Origin: a virus
Reading direction: 5' to 3' (one strand)
Virus record (IMG/VR): IMGVR_UViG_3300049791_000027
Coordinates: 1 to 40,689 of that record
Length of the DNA: 40,689 nt
Each line of letters begins with the position of its first letter. Position 1 is the stretch's first letter. Position numbers and translations under genes: made by a program. Shown one piece after another: positions 16,260 to 24,717 of the stretch. The notes under the pieces are model-generated. The model saw only the letters and a list, made by a program, of their open reading frames with translations, was not told where the DNA came from and searched no databases.

Positions 16260-17228
16260 ATGGGTGGTGGAGGTAAGGGGGCCAAAACGGCCAGCGCGCC
16301 AGACTACACTGCTCTTGCTCAGCAGCAGGGCGCAATCAATCAGCAGACTGCTCAGCAGTTGACCGCGGCCAACCGCCCAAATCAGTATGACCCGTTTGGC
16401 AACTCCATCACGTGGTCACAGACACAGACTCCTCAGGCTGCTGAAGCCCAACGTGTCCTTGACGAATACAAGGCAGGGGCGGCGCAGAGACCTGACTGGG
16501 ATCAGGGGCAGATTAACGAGCAAATCGCTAAATATCAGCAAGCCGTAAACGACGCTGGCGGGGCCGGGACATGGTCTCAGCAGCAGAACCTGAACCCCGA
16601 GACCAAAGCGGCTTGGGAAGAATACATGAGGAACGCCAATCAGGCCAGTTCCTCGTATGGCGGGATTCTCAATAACTACCTATCGAACTACAAGAATCCT
16701 GAGCTCGCCCAGTACGACCCGAACTCCAGCGATAAGGCTGTATCGGACGCCCTGTACGGCTCGGTCATGGATCGTGGTCGCGTAGAGCAACAACGCGAAT
16801 CTGATGCCCTGACTACCCAATTGCGCAACTCTGGTCTTCAGCCCGGTAGCGAAGCCTACAATCGGGCCATGCAGAATCTGATGACCAGTCAGAATGATGC
16901 CAACCTTCTGGCGGCACAGAACGCGACATTGGCTGGCGGCAATGAGGCCAGAGCCCAATACGCCACACAACTCCAGGGCCAGTTGGCTGGTCGTAACCAG
17001 CCCCTCCAAGAATTGGCGGGCATGGCTGGCATCGCCGGGGGTACTCCATATACGCCTACTTATCAGGGATTCAGCGGCGCTACGGGCTACAATCCGACCG
17101 ATTTGGTCGGGGCTGCTCAGGCTCAGTACGGCGCCAAGCAACAGGGGGCCAACGCCAGCAACTCTAAGAAGAGTGGGCTGATGGGGGCTGGCGCGAGTCT
17201 CGGCGGCAGCTATCTGGGGAGTAAATGA
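16260..17228 (+). CDS. Gln-rich virion/ejection protein A
   Basis: The product is 322 residues, with GAGG upstream. The start MGGGGKGAK and the following Gln/Ala/Asn-rich helical sequence are characteristic of a group of unassigned virion proteins encoded between tail hub and internal proteins. It contains repeats of QQ and a Gly/Ser end. A candidate internal protein released with the DNA. The next gene starts inside its stop (ATGA). Confidence 0.6.
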   Translation: MGGGGKGAKTASAPDYTALAQQQGAINQQTAQQLTAANRPNQYDPFGNSITWSQTQTPQAAEAQRVLDEYKAGAAQRPDWDQGQINEQIAKYQQAVNDAGGAGTWSQQQNLNPETKAAWEEYMRNANQASSSYGGILNNYLSNYKNPELAQYDPNSSDKAVSDALYGSVMDRGRVEQQRESDALTTQLRNSGLQPGSEAYNRAMQNLMTSQNDANLLAAQNATLAGGNEARAQYATQLQGQLAGRNQPLQELAGMAGIAGGTPYTPTYQGFSGATGYNPTDLVGAAQAQYGAKQQGANASNSKKSGLMGAGASLGGSYLGSK

Positions 17229-18034
17229 TGGACTACTTACAGATGGCGGCGCAGCTTAGAGCGCAGAGAGCGGGGGAGCAGCAACAGAGAACCGCGCAAG
17301 CTCAACAGGGCGGCGCGGCCACTAGTGGCGGCGGGATCGTTGGGTCCAACTTTAGCGGGACTCCACAGACTTTCCAAACGCCTTCGCAGCAGCCCCAGCA
17401 GCAACAGCAGCAGAGCAACCCTCTTCAGCAGGGGGTTGACGCGTACGACAAGTACAACAAGATGAACAATATGCTGGGTTCAGGCGGCGCTGGTTCAAGT
17501 CTGGGCGCCACTGGCACGGCCTATGCTGGGAGTGGTCTGGGCGGCACTGGCTACGGCTTGGGGGGCAGCCTTGTGTCTGGGGGCGCTAGCGGCGCGGGCA
17601 CTGGAGCAGGTCTGGGAAGCTCTCTTGGCACATACGGGGCTAGCTCGGCGGCGCCTAGTAGCTTTGGTGCACTGGGCAGCACCACTCAGGGCGGCCTCGG
17701 GAGTATGCTGGGGGGCTCCAGCGCTGGTGCCGGTAGTGCGGGCGCGGGTAGTGCGGGGGCAGGCGCTGGCGGGGCTATGAGCACGGCAGGCGGGCTCGGC
17801 GCATTGGCAGCAGGCAGCTATCTTCTCGATAAAGAGATGAATACGAGCAAGGGCAGCTCCATCAACGCAGATAAGATTAACAACGCTGGCACCATCGGCG
17901 GCAGCGGCATAGGGCTACGATTCGGGGATCTTGTTAACGGATTCAACCCCGGCACTTGGCTCAGGAACCCTAAAGAGGGCGCCAAGGGCCTCGTCAACTT
18001 CTTCACCCTCGGCTTCCTAAATAAGCTCATGTAA
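17225..18034 (+). CDS. Gly/Ser/Ala-rich virion protein
   Basis: The product is 269 residues. The N-terminus is Gln-rich (QQRTAQAQQ; PQQQQQQSN), the middle (residues about 85-200) is low-complexity Gly/Ser/Ala, and the last 60 residues are ordered (GIGLRFGDLVNGFNPGTWL). Such low-complexity proteins in internal-protein clusters may form flexible parts of the ejection channel. The family is not recognised. Confidence 0.6.
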   Translation: MMDYLQMAAQLRAQRAGEQQQRTAQAQQGGAATSGGGIVGSNFSGTPQTFQTPSQQPQQQQQQSNPLQQGVDAYDKYNKMNNMLGSGGAGSSLGATGTAYAGSGLGGTGYGLGGSLVSGGASGAGTGAGLGSSLGTYGASSAAPSSFGALGSTTQGGLGSMLGGSSAGAGSAGAGSAGAGAGGAMSTAGGLGALAAGSYLLDKEMNTSKGSSINADKINNAGTIGGSGIGLRFGDLVNGFNPGTWLRNPKEGAKGLVNFFTLGFLNKLM

Positions 18035-18044
18035 GGAGTAGGTC

Positions 18045-19337
18045 ATGGGACCTCTTGATCCAACCCCACCGATGGTATCTGCTCAGGGCTACGGCCAGAC
18101 CGTCGGCGCCCCTACTTCCCCAGCTGACCAATCCTCCATGATTGCAGAGCTTCTGCGCAGACGTAATCTGGCCCAGCAACAGGCCACTATGGCGAGCGGG
18201 AGTGCTCAGCAATACGGCAGCATGTTCCAGAACCCCCAGTTCCAGCAAACCATCAAGGGCGCCAATGGGCAGCCTGATTTGGTCCAGGCCAACTGGGGCG
18301 ACATCTTGGGCAAGGGCGTCGCCAACTATATGGGGGCCAAAGAGCGCAAAGAGGCGATCACCAAGACACAAGAAGTTGCGCAGATCAATAGCGATTTCAT
18401 GAACACTACCCTGAAAAGCGATCCGGTCGCACAGAAGCTCTATGGGGCTGTCCAAGCTGGGATACCGGGCGCCGACAAAGCGCTGACTGACCATATGGCC
18501 CCTAAGAAACAGTCCATGGCTATCATAGTTCAGGGGCTGACCTCTGGTATGCTGTCACCGGACATGGCCGCTGAAGTGGCTAAGTCGCAGGGCCTTGACG
18601 AGAACGTGGTCAGGGCAGCGGCGGAATATGCGGCCAAGAAGCAGGAGGCCAAGACTGCTGATAAGTACGGCCAGCAGATTGATCTTGCGAACATTAACAA
18701 CCAAGCCAAGGCGGACCTCCAGGCTAACAAGCCGACTAAGACCGGCTATACGCAAGCCGAGCTCAACGCAATGCCTATTGAACAGCGCATCGCCGCCGTT
18801 CAGGCGTCCAGCGGCAGGGAGACTGCGGAATCCAAGGCCAGAGGCAAGCTGAAAGTACAGTACGAGCAGGAGTTGCCAAAGACTGATTACGCCATTAAGA
18901 ACACTGCGGACATCATCAACATGGCAAACAAGGCTGATTTCTGGCCCGGAAACTTGGGCATGAAGAACCCTAAGTTGACCACGAACAGTAATAACGCTAT
19001 GCTCATGCAGGCTATCGACCAGTTAGTGCTGGACGAAGCGGGGGGTAAACTCGGGGGCGGTGTGTCCAACGCCGACGTTATCTTCCTCAAGAACGCCAAG
19101 GTTAGCCTGACCAGCGGCAACCGCGAAACCGCAGTGGCCCAGTTGAATAGGTTCCTGGATAAGCTACAGTCGCACAGAGATCAAATGGCTAAGGGTATGG
19201 GCGAAGGGGCTCAGGCGGCCCCGGCAACGAATACCCCGGCCTCCCGCTTCGACACCACTAACGTCAAAGAGCGCAGAGCAGCGCAGCAGCCCGCGCCATC
19301 CTTTGACGACGCATGGAAGGAGGTAGGCGGTGAATAA
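18045..19337 (+). CDS. Internal virion/ejection protein B
   Basis: The product is 430 residues; AAGGAGTAG precedes the ATG. It is mostly helical and Ala/Gln/Lys-rich, with a conserved-looking central part (LPKTDYAIKNTADIINMANK) followed by an ordered segment (LVLDEAGGKLGGGVSNADV) that I associate with large internal proteins of podovirus-like phages. It is followed, with an 8-bp overlap, by the transglycosylase-bearing protein, its probable partner in building the ejection conduit. Confidence 0.65.
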   Translation: MGPLDPTPPMVSAQGYGQTVGAPTSPADQSSMIAELLRRRNLAQQQATMASGSAQQYGSMFQNPQFQQTIKGANGQPDLVQANWGDILGKGVANYMGAKERKEAITKTQEVAQINSDFMNTTLKSDPVAQKLYGAVQAGIPGADKALTDHMAPKKQSMAIIVQGLTSGMLSPDMAAEVAKSQGLDENVVRAAAEYAAKKQEAKTADKYGQQIDLANINNQAKADLQANKPTKTGYTQAELNAMPIEQRIAAVQASSGRETAESKARGKLKVQYEQELPKTDYAIKNTADIINMANKADFWPGNLGMKNPKLTTNSNNAMLMQAIDQLVLDEAGGKLGGGVSNADVIFLKNAKVSLTSGNRETAVAQLNRFLDKLQSHRDQMAKGMGEGAQAAPATNTPASRFDTTNVKERRAAQQPAPSFDDAWKEVGGE

Positions 19338-21480
19338 AGAACAGGCCAAGCTCCTCTGGGAAAATGATCTCGACGCTGGCTATGCGCCTGATGAGGCCAA
19401 GGCACGTCTGTCCCACTTTGCCAAGACCGGCATCGCGCTGCCAGATCCCACCGAGAAGTATTGGCCCGCCCTGATTCACCAAGAGTCACGCGGAAGCCAA
19501 AGCGCTGTGTCACCGAAGGGGGCCACTGGGGTCGCTCAGGTCATGCCAGCCACTGGACCAGAAGCCGCAGCATTGGCTGGGCTTGATTGGGATCCAGTTG
19601 CTTTCAAGCACGATGCAGCGTACAATGCCAAGTTAGGTAGAGCTTACTTTCGTAAGCAGATGGTAGACAACGATAACGACCCAGCCTTGGCTCTAGCGGC
19701 ATACAACGCTGGGCCCGGAGCTCTTAGAAAAGCTGGCGGGGACCTATCCAAACTGCCAGAAGAAACGCAGAATTATGTTCCTGCCATCATGAATAGGGCG
19801 GACCAAGGTATGCAGCAAGAGCTTGATACTCCTGAGAATATCGCTCAAGCACAAGAGGCTTTAATGTCCCCGCGCGACCAAGCCCGCAAAATTTATGAAG
19901 ACACTCTGGCGAAGGGCGGCAGCCCCGAAGAAGCCAAGGCCGCTATGGCGCATTTAGCCCGTCCTCAACCTGCCCCTACGGCCCCACAAGCAGCCCCAGC
20001 GGCACAACAGCCGGGGCCAAATGGCGTAACAGGCAGCTGGGATGAGCCAACATTTGCTCAGGGCTTGCAGAACGACATTGAAAAGGTATACTCGGCTGAT
20101 CCAGCGGCAGCAGGTCAGGGCCGATCTATAGCTGGCATGATCCAGGGCGTGCGCAAGCTCTACAATCAGGCTACTGGCGACGACGCCAAGGTAGCAGAGC
20201 TGAACGCTGATGAACAGCGCTCTCGTGACTTCTGGAATAAGGTTGAGCCTCCGGGCAGCGGCTTCTCGCAGGCGGACCTCGGCAAGTTGACCGGGGATGT
20301 GTCTGTAGGCGCCCTGATGCCAGAGGTTGGCGGGGCTGGCACTGTGGCCTCAATCCTGAGGGGGGCGACCACTGGCGGCGCTCAGGGGCTTATCCAGCCC
20401 ACTACTGCCAATGAGAGCCAAGCGGTGAACGCTGGGATAGGGGCAGGTATAGGCGGTGCGCTTTCTACACTTGGTGCAGCGGCCACCAGAGTACTGGGAT
20501 CTAGGGACCAAGCTAGGATGGTAGCGGCCGACAAGCTACGCGCTCAGGGCATAGACATCCCGGCTGGGCAGGATTACAACTCTTCTATCAGCACGGCGCT
20601 CCGCAAGCTTGGCGGCGACAGCGGGTCTGGGCCAGTGCCCGAAAAGTCCCTCACAGCCAATCTGGCAAGTAAGGTGGGGATGCCCGGTACTGACATCACC
20701 AACGAAGCGCTGGAGGCAAATCTCCGCCGCAGTGGTCAGGCCATCGGCGGAGCCCATGCTAACTCAGTAGCCACGCCGGACCGCGAGTTCTTCCGCAATG
20801 TCTTAGAGGCTGGACGCAAGTATCAATTGTCCGGGCCAGTGTCCCGCGGCGACGACATTATGAAGATGGTAGATCATCTTCTGGAGCGAGCTAAGCCCGG
20901 GACTAAGATTTCTGGTGAGGAGTACCAAGCGCTGAGAACTGGGCTCACTACCAATGCCATCTCAGGTACACCAGCGCAGAAAGAAGCGACAACCGCTATG
21001 CGCAAGGCGCTCGATAATATGTTCGAGGCCCAGAACCCGAAGCCAGAATTGGCTGGGCTGCGCAGCGAGTACCGCATCTCTAAAATTCTGCGCAATGGCT
21101 CTGGCATCCCCTCCGAGGGCATCACAGCCAAGCAACTGCGCAACCGTATAGAAAGTGCCGCCGGAAAGGGGCAAGTGGCGCCAGAAGTGCGCGAGTTGCT
21201 GAACGAGACCAATATGCTGATGCCAAAAGCGCGTATCGGCGGGGACGCTGTATTGGGGGCCGGTGACGATGCAAGCATTCGCGGCCTGGAGCGCCCCGGC
21301 GTCATAGCTGCTCTCATGTCCGCCACTCGTGGAGTGGCGGGCCCGCTCAGTAAATTCTATGACAAAGGGCTTGTACAGTCCATCGTCAATAACAAGCCCG
21401 CCAGAGTTTCGCTGGCTAACCTTCTGCGCGGTGGGGTGATCCCACAAGCAGCCCCTAAGGAGAGCAATAATGCCCCGTAA
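19330..21480 (+). CDS. Internal virion protein with lytic transglycosylase domain
   Basis: The product is 716 residues with a GTG start at 19330 behind GGAGG. The N-terminal domain (about residues 40-160) is a soluble lytic transglycosylase: HQESRGSQ with the catalytic glutamate, GATGVAQVMPAT, and ALAAYNAGPGAL. It would open peptidoglycan locally during DNA entry. The remaining 550 residues are helical, with an Ala/Pro linker at about 215-235 and a Gly-rich, possibly membrane-interacting, stretch at about 370-390. Confidence 0.88.
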   Translation: MNKEQAKLLWENDLDAGYAPDEAKARLSHFAKTGIALPDPTEKYWPALIHQESRGSQSAVSPKGATGVAQVMPATGPEAAALAGLDWDPVAFKHDAAYNAKLGRAYFRKQMVDNDNDPALALAAYNAGPGALRKAGGDLSKLPEETQNYVPAIMNRADQGMQQELDTPENIAQAQEALMSPRDQARKIYEDTLAKGGSPEEAKAAMAHLARPQPAPTAPQAAPAAQQPGPNGVTGSWDEPTFAQGLQNDIEKVYSADPAAAGQGRSIAGMIQGVRKLYNQATGDDAKVAELNADEQRSRDFWNKVEPPGSGFSQADLGKLTGDVSVGALMPEVGGAGTVASILRGATTGGAQGLIQPTTANESQAVNAGIGAGIGGALSTLGAAATRVLGSRDQARMVAADKLRAQGIDIPAGQDYNSSISTALRKLGGDSGSGPVPEKSLTANLASKVGMPGTDITNEALEANLRRSGQAIGGAHANSVATPDREFFRNVLEAGRKYQLSGPVSRGDDIMKMVDHLLERAKPGTKISGEEYQALRTGLTTNAISGTPAQKEATTAMRKALDNMFEAQNPKPELAGLRSEYRISKILRNGSGIPSEGITAKQLRNRIESAAGKGQVAPEVRELLNETNMLMPKARIGGDAVLGAGDDASIRGLERPGVIAALMSATRGVAGPLSKFYDKGLVQSIVNNKPARVSLANLLRGGVIPQAAPKESNNAP

Positions 21481-22174
21481 TGGTTCAAGCGTCTATAGCC
21501 TCCCAGCGGGCAACCCGGTCGTTCCGGGTACGGTCATCGCCACCACTTGGGCGAATACCACCCTGACTGATATCGCTACTGCCCTCACTAACAGCCTGTC
21601 CACCCATGGCTCCACAGCCTCGGTAAGCTTGTCTGGTAAGACTATGGCGGGCGGCACCTTCAACGGCCCAGCCGTGACTGGCCTCCTGACACTGACTGGT
21701 GGGCAGATCAAGTTCCCAGCCGTGGCGGTTCCCTCCGCCGACGTCAATACCCTCGATGATTATGAGGAAGGGACCTGGACGCCGGTGATCACTTTTGTCA
21801 CCCCAGGAAACGTCTCGGTCGTATACTCGCTCCGGTCCGGTAATTATACTAAGATCGGCAACACAGTCAATATCCACTGTCTCCTTTCCACCTCCACGTT
21901 CACGCACACTACGGCCAGCGGGAACTTTGAGATAACTGGGATACCGTTCGCCCCAGCGCTGAACGCTGCTATATCCTTAGCGAATGGCGATGGCATAGTT
22001 AACGGAGGCGGCACGTACCACCAAATGCAGGCCCGCGTTGACTCCAGCCCGTCGCCGCTCATATTGCTGGTTCTCTTCAACGCCACTACTGGGGCGAGTG
22101 GTATCGTCACCACTGTGAATCACACTAGCGGCACGAACTGTACCTTTTTCCTCGATGGCGTCTTCTTTATATAA
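21470..22174 (+). CDS. Short tail fibre/receptor-binding protein
   Basis: The product is 234 residues. The start RNGSSVYSLPAGNPVVPGT and following TTWANTTLTDIATALT are a well-known N-terminal attachment module of podovirus tail fibres. The rest (LDDYEEGTWTPVITF, then YTKIGNTVNI) is a common beta-sandwich tip domain. It overlaps the previous gene by 11 bp. No reverse transcriptase or template repeat of a diversity-generating element is found nearby. Confidence 0.82.
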   Translation: MPRNGSSVYSLPAGNPVVPGTVIATTWANTTLTDIATALTNSLSTHGSTASVSLSGKTMAGGTFNGPAVTGLLTLTGGQIKFPAVAVPSADVNTLDDYEEGTWTPVITFVTPGNVSVVYSLRSGNYTKIGNTVNIHCLLSTSTFTHTTASGNFEITGIPFAPALNAAISLANGDGIVNGGGTYHQMQARVDSSPSPLILLVLFNATTGASGIVTTVNHTSGTNCTFFLDGVFFI

Positions 22175-22184
22175 GGGGTTTGAA

Positions 22185-22532
22185 ATGATCGAACGTAAGT
22201 CTATTGTAGACCAAATCGAAATTCCCAGCGGTGGCGGCGTCCAAGTACGCATCGCGCTTATGCTGGTGGAGGACGGCAAAGTGCTGAGCTCCAAGTGGCA
22301 CAGAACCCTCATCCCCGCTGAGATCTCAGCGGCCGAGCAATTGGCCTATGTCAACGGCCACTTGTCGTTCATGGGCGAAGCGCAGTTGTCGAGTATGGAT
22401 ATGCAGCGCGTAGGGCTCTTCCACAAGCTGGCGGGCGACATGCCATCTGAGAACGCCCCAGTCAAGACAATTGATGAAACTGTCGCTGCCCTCAAGGATG
22501 CCAAGGCTAGCGTGGTTGTGGAGGGGACATGA
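22185..22532 (+). CDS. Hypothetical protein after the tail fibre
   Basis: The product is 115 residues from the ATG at 22185 (GGGG upstream); the frame is open from 22155, inside the fibre gene. It is a compact alpha/beta sequence with no motif I know. Position suggests a fibre chaperone or a minor virion protein. Confidence 0.6.
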   Translation: MIERKSIVDQIEIPSGGGVQVRIALMLVEDGKVLSSKWHRTLIPAEISAAEQLAYVNGHLSFMGEAQLSSMDMQRVGLFHKLAGDMPSENAPVKTIDETVAALKDAKASVVVEGT

Positions 22533-22669
22533 TCGTAAAGCGCGGAAATCAGTATGCTGTAACTACTGAGGATGGCAGTAAAACTCTGGGCACCCACGCT
22601 ACTCACGCGGATGCCCAGAAACAACTAGCTGCGATCGAGATATCTAAACATCTCAGGAAGAAGGGTTAG
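22529..22669 (+). CDS. Small conserved-type protein, 46 aa
   Basis: The ATG overlaps the preceding stop (ATGA). The peptide has a pattern typical of small phage proteins: VKRGNQYAV, then DGSKTLGTH, then a Lys-rich end AAIEISKHLRKKG. It is the last gene of the late operon, and its stop overlaps the stop of the convergent gene at 22666 by 4 bp. The function is unknown. Confidence 0.65.
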   Translation: MIVKRGNQYAVTTEDGSKTLGTHATHADAQKQLAAIEISKHLRKKG

Positions 22670-23154
22670 TCACCCGGCGTGTTGTACGGGGCTGGCTTCT
22701 GTGGTTGGGCCTTGCTCGCCACGTACTTCTGCCAAGCCTCTTCCGATTCTGTCATAAGTGTCGTCGGCTGGGGAGCTGGGACCTCGGACAAGTCCCACTC
22801 CTTCTCAGCGGCTAGTGGCCTGTTCCATACTGGCTGTGGGGCATAGATCTCATTGGCGCACTTCGGCGAAGTAAGGTGTGCCTCCACCAGCAGCAGATAC
22901 CGACGCAGGTCAGCTATGTCGTCCAGGATGCCGTCTATCTTCGCAGTATTGATATCCTTATCAATAGCCACGAAGATGTCGTACCCGTTGGCTTTACATT
23001 GATTCTCCAATCGGTCCCACTTGCGCGCCAGCATCATAAAGGCGCCTATCCCGCCCCTGTTCCGCCAACTGCTCCCGTAGGTCTTACCCTTCTCCTCCAG
23101 TACCTTCACGTCTTGGAGGGCGAGGCTTGTGATGTGCTTGTAGTCTTCGATCAT
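22666..23154 (-). CDS. NMAD1/DUF1599-like nucleotide-modification-associated protein
   Basis: The product is 162 residues from the ATG at 23154, which overlaps the HD-protein stop (ATGA) and has GGAG 7 nt upstream; an ATG at 23172 lacks a good site. Residues about 20-90 carry KGKTYGSSWRNRGGIGAFMM, ARKWDRLE and DIADLRRYLLLVEAHL, matching the helical DUF1599 fold now called nucleotide modification associated domain 1. This family is linked by gene neighbourhood to phages with modified bases. The C-terminal 60 residues are Pro-rich. It closes the modification operon. Confidence 0.65.
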   Translation of the reverse strand: MIEDYKHITSLALQDVKVLEEKGKTYGSSWRNRGGIGAFMMLARKWDRLENQCKANGYDIFVAIDKDINTAKIDGILDDIADLRRYLLLVEAHLTSPKCANEIYAPQPVWNRPLAAEKEWDLSEVPAPQPTTLMTESEEAWQKYVASKAQPQKPAPYNTPGD

Positions 23155-23681
23155 TTGTGACTCCAGTGCCATTCAGTTAGTACCAGTTGAACGAGCTCGG
23201 CCGCTGGTCCGCCGCCGAGTGCCGGGAGCTGAGAGCTGAGGTATGCAGCATAATTCTCGCCGCACCCCTCAATCGTGTAGTTCCCCATTCGCTTCTCCTC
23301 GATGCACTTCAGAAGCCCATCAAGGTTATCCGCAGTCTTCAGTAGCAGGGCCTCCCATGAGGTTAGTGGCTCCCACACCCTGTCGTAGATCATTTGCATG
23401 GCCCCGAATTCTATGTCTTCGAATGCCCCCTTAGCGTCTGGCCCCATAGCCCGCTTAGACGGGCTGGGCATGTCGCCAGATACATACTCCCCAGCATCGT
23501 GCGCCAGCGCATCCATCAGCAGCTTGCCTGTGACTTGGCCCCCGGTCATTATCATCAGTAGGTTGAGCAGGCCGAAGGTGTGTTCCGCCACGTTCTCCGG
23601 CTTCAGCAGGAATTGCGTGTGGAATCGTGTTACACGCCCAGCGCGTCGCGCTAAGTGGGCTCTCTCTAATATTGTAGTCAT
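23151..23681 (-). CDS. HD-domain 5'-deoxynucleotidase (YfbR-like)
   Basis: The product is 176 residues. The ATG at 23681 has AAGGA upstream and lies 1 bp after the thymidylate-synthase-family stop; the longer open frame is antisense-free but has no ribosome site. HD motifs are in place: VAEHTF (H34), AHDAGEYVSGD (H61/D62) and TADNLDGL. The family removes phosphate from deoxynucleoside monophosphates. Here it may clear unmodified or wrong dNMPs so that the modified nucleotide dominates the pool. Confidence 0.8.
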   Translation of the reverse strand: MTTILERAHLARRAGRVTRFHTQFLLKPENVAEHTFGLLNLLMIMTGGQVTGKLLMDALAHDAGEYVSGDMPSPSKRAMGPDAKGAFEDIEFGAMQMIYDRVWEPLTSWEALLLKTADNLDGLLKCIEEKRMGNYTIEGCGENYAAYLSSQLPALGGGPAAELVQLVLTEWHWSHK

Positions 23682-23682
23682 C

Positions 23683-24717
23683 TTATTTTCCTTTCTTAAA
23701 TAGGGCGCGAGTATACCATTGTACGATAGCAAGTCGCCAATCATACGCATCGATACATTCTGCGATTTCAATTGCTTCTTGATAATTGCCCAGTTTCCAT
23801 TCCCGCCAACTGGCCCACACTGGCTCGACAGTGTCCTCAAGAAACGGTTCCTCAAATCCCGACTGTTTGCCATTACACAGTTCCTCACATTCTTTAAGGA
23901 ATCGGCGCCAGTTCACAGCTATCGGCTTGCGTGGCGGGGGCTTCAGTACGCCTGCATACCGCTCCCACGGCACGGAATTGTCCTGTACCTCCTGTGCGAT
24001 ACCCTTCACCATGCCCCAGTGGCGCTCGTAGACGTGTAGGTTATTGGTTACGTGGTGCCAAGCCCCGCACTGTACGCCCAACGCGTTCGCCATGAACTCT
24101 TGCAGCATCGTCAGATGTACGGCATTGGCCCCACACAACCCCCATACGAGGTCGTTGCTGCGGTTGATAATGGTGAAGTCCAGGCGGTCGTACTTGGTCA
24201 TTCCGTCTGGGCTGTCCTTGGTACTGAACGACGGCATAATCATCACGTTACATGGGAAGTCCTTACCGTCCTTGCCATTGCCGTCCTCTCGGGCGTCCCA
24301 CATACTGATGATGGCCCTCCTGTCGTTCGGGTCTTCATCAAGCATTTCTATACACTTGGTGATTTGGTCCACGTCAAAATGGTTACGCCAGCGGTGTCCG
24401 TAAGCAGCATGAAAAACTGCTCCGTCATCGCTATAGTTTTCAATGTTGGAGTTGAATTGCTGAAGGAATGCAACGTCGTTACGACCCGCAAACATCCAGA
24501 TAGATTCCATGAGGTGGAAAACATGGTTACAGTTCCTTTCTACGTCGAACAGTACCCGCTCCCACGGCTCGCGTACTGTGATGGATTGCACGCCTATAAA
24601 CTTGATGGCTGGCCCGTTACGGGTCATCACCTTCTCAGCAAACTTTGGGTCCATGGCGCGATAACACAAGTTCCGCCACATACCGCGCAGGTCTGTGAAC
24701 TCTCTATAGGTCATCAT
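23683..24717 (-). CDS. Thymidylate synthase-family enzyme (probable dUMP/dCMP C5-modifying)
   Basis: The product is 344 residues. The fold is clear: ESIWMFAG (E71), the nucleophile in DFPCNVM (C156), INRSNDL (R186-D189) and NNLHVY near the end. The loop that is GLPFN in normal ThyA reads GLCGAN here, so the asparagine that selects dUMP is shifted or changed. This is a sign of a phage variant, and a dUMP or dCMP hydroxymethylase is possible. Its place between the base-modifying protein and the HD nucleotidase supports a role in making a modified pyrimidine. The ATG overlaps the preceding stop. Ordinary thymidylate synthase is the alternative. Confidence 0.8.
   Translation of the reverse strand: MMTYREFTDLRGMWRNLCYRAMDPKFAEKVMTRNGPAIKFIGVQSITVREPWERVLFDVERNCNHVFHLMESIWMFAGRNDVAFLQQFNSNIENYSDDGAVFHAAYGHRWRNHFDVDQITKCIEMLDEDPNDRRAIISMWDAREDGNGKDGKDFPCNVMIMPSFSTKDSPDGMTKYDRLDFTIINRSNDLVWGLCGANAVHLTMLQEFMANALGVQCGAWHHVTNNLHVYERHWGMVKGIAQEVQDNSVPWERYAGVLKPPPRKPIAVNWRRFLKECEELCNGKQSGFEEPFLEDTVEPVWASWREWKLGNYQEAIEIAECIDAYDWRLAIVQWYTRALFKKGK

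Noticed and set aside
21470-22174. Diversity-generating retroelement at the tail fibre
   Set aside because: The fibre start resembles fibres of such phages, but no reverse transcriptase and no second copy of the fibre end were seen.
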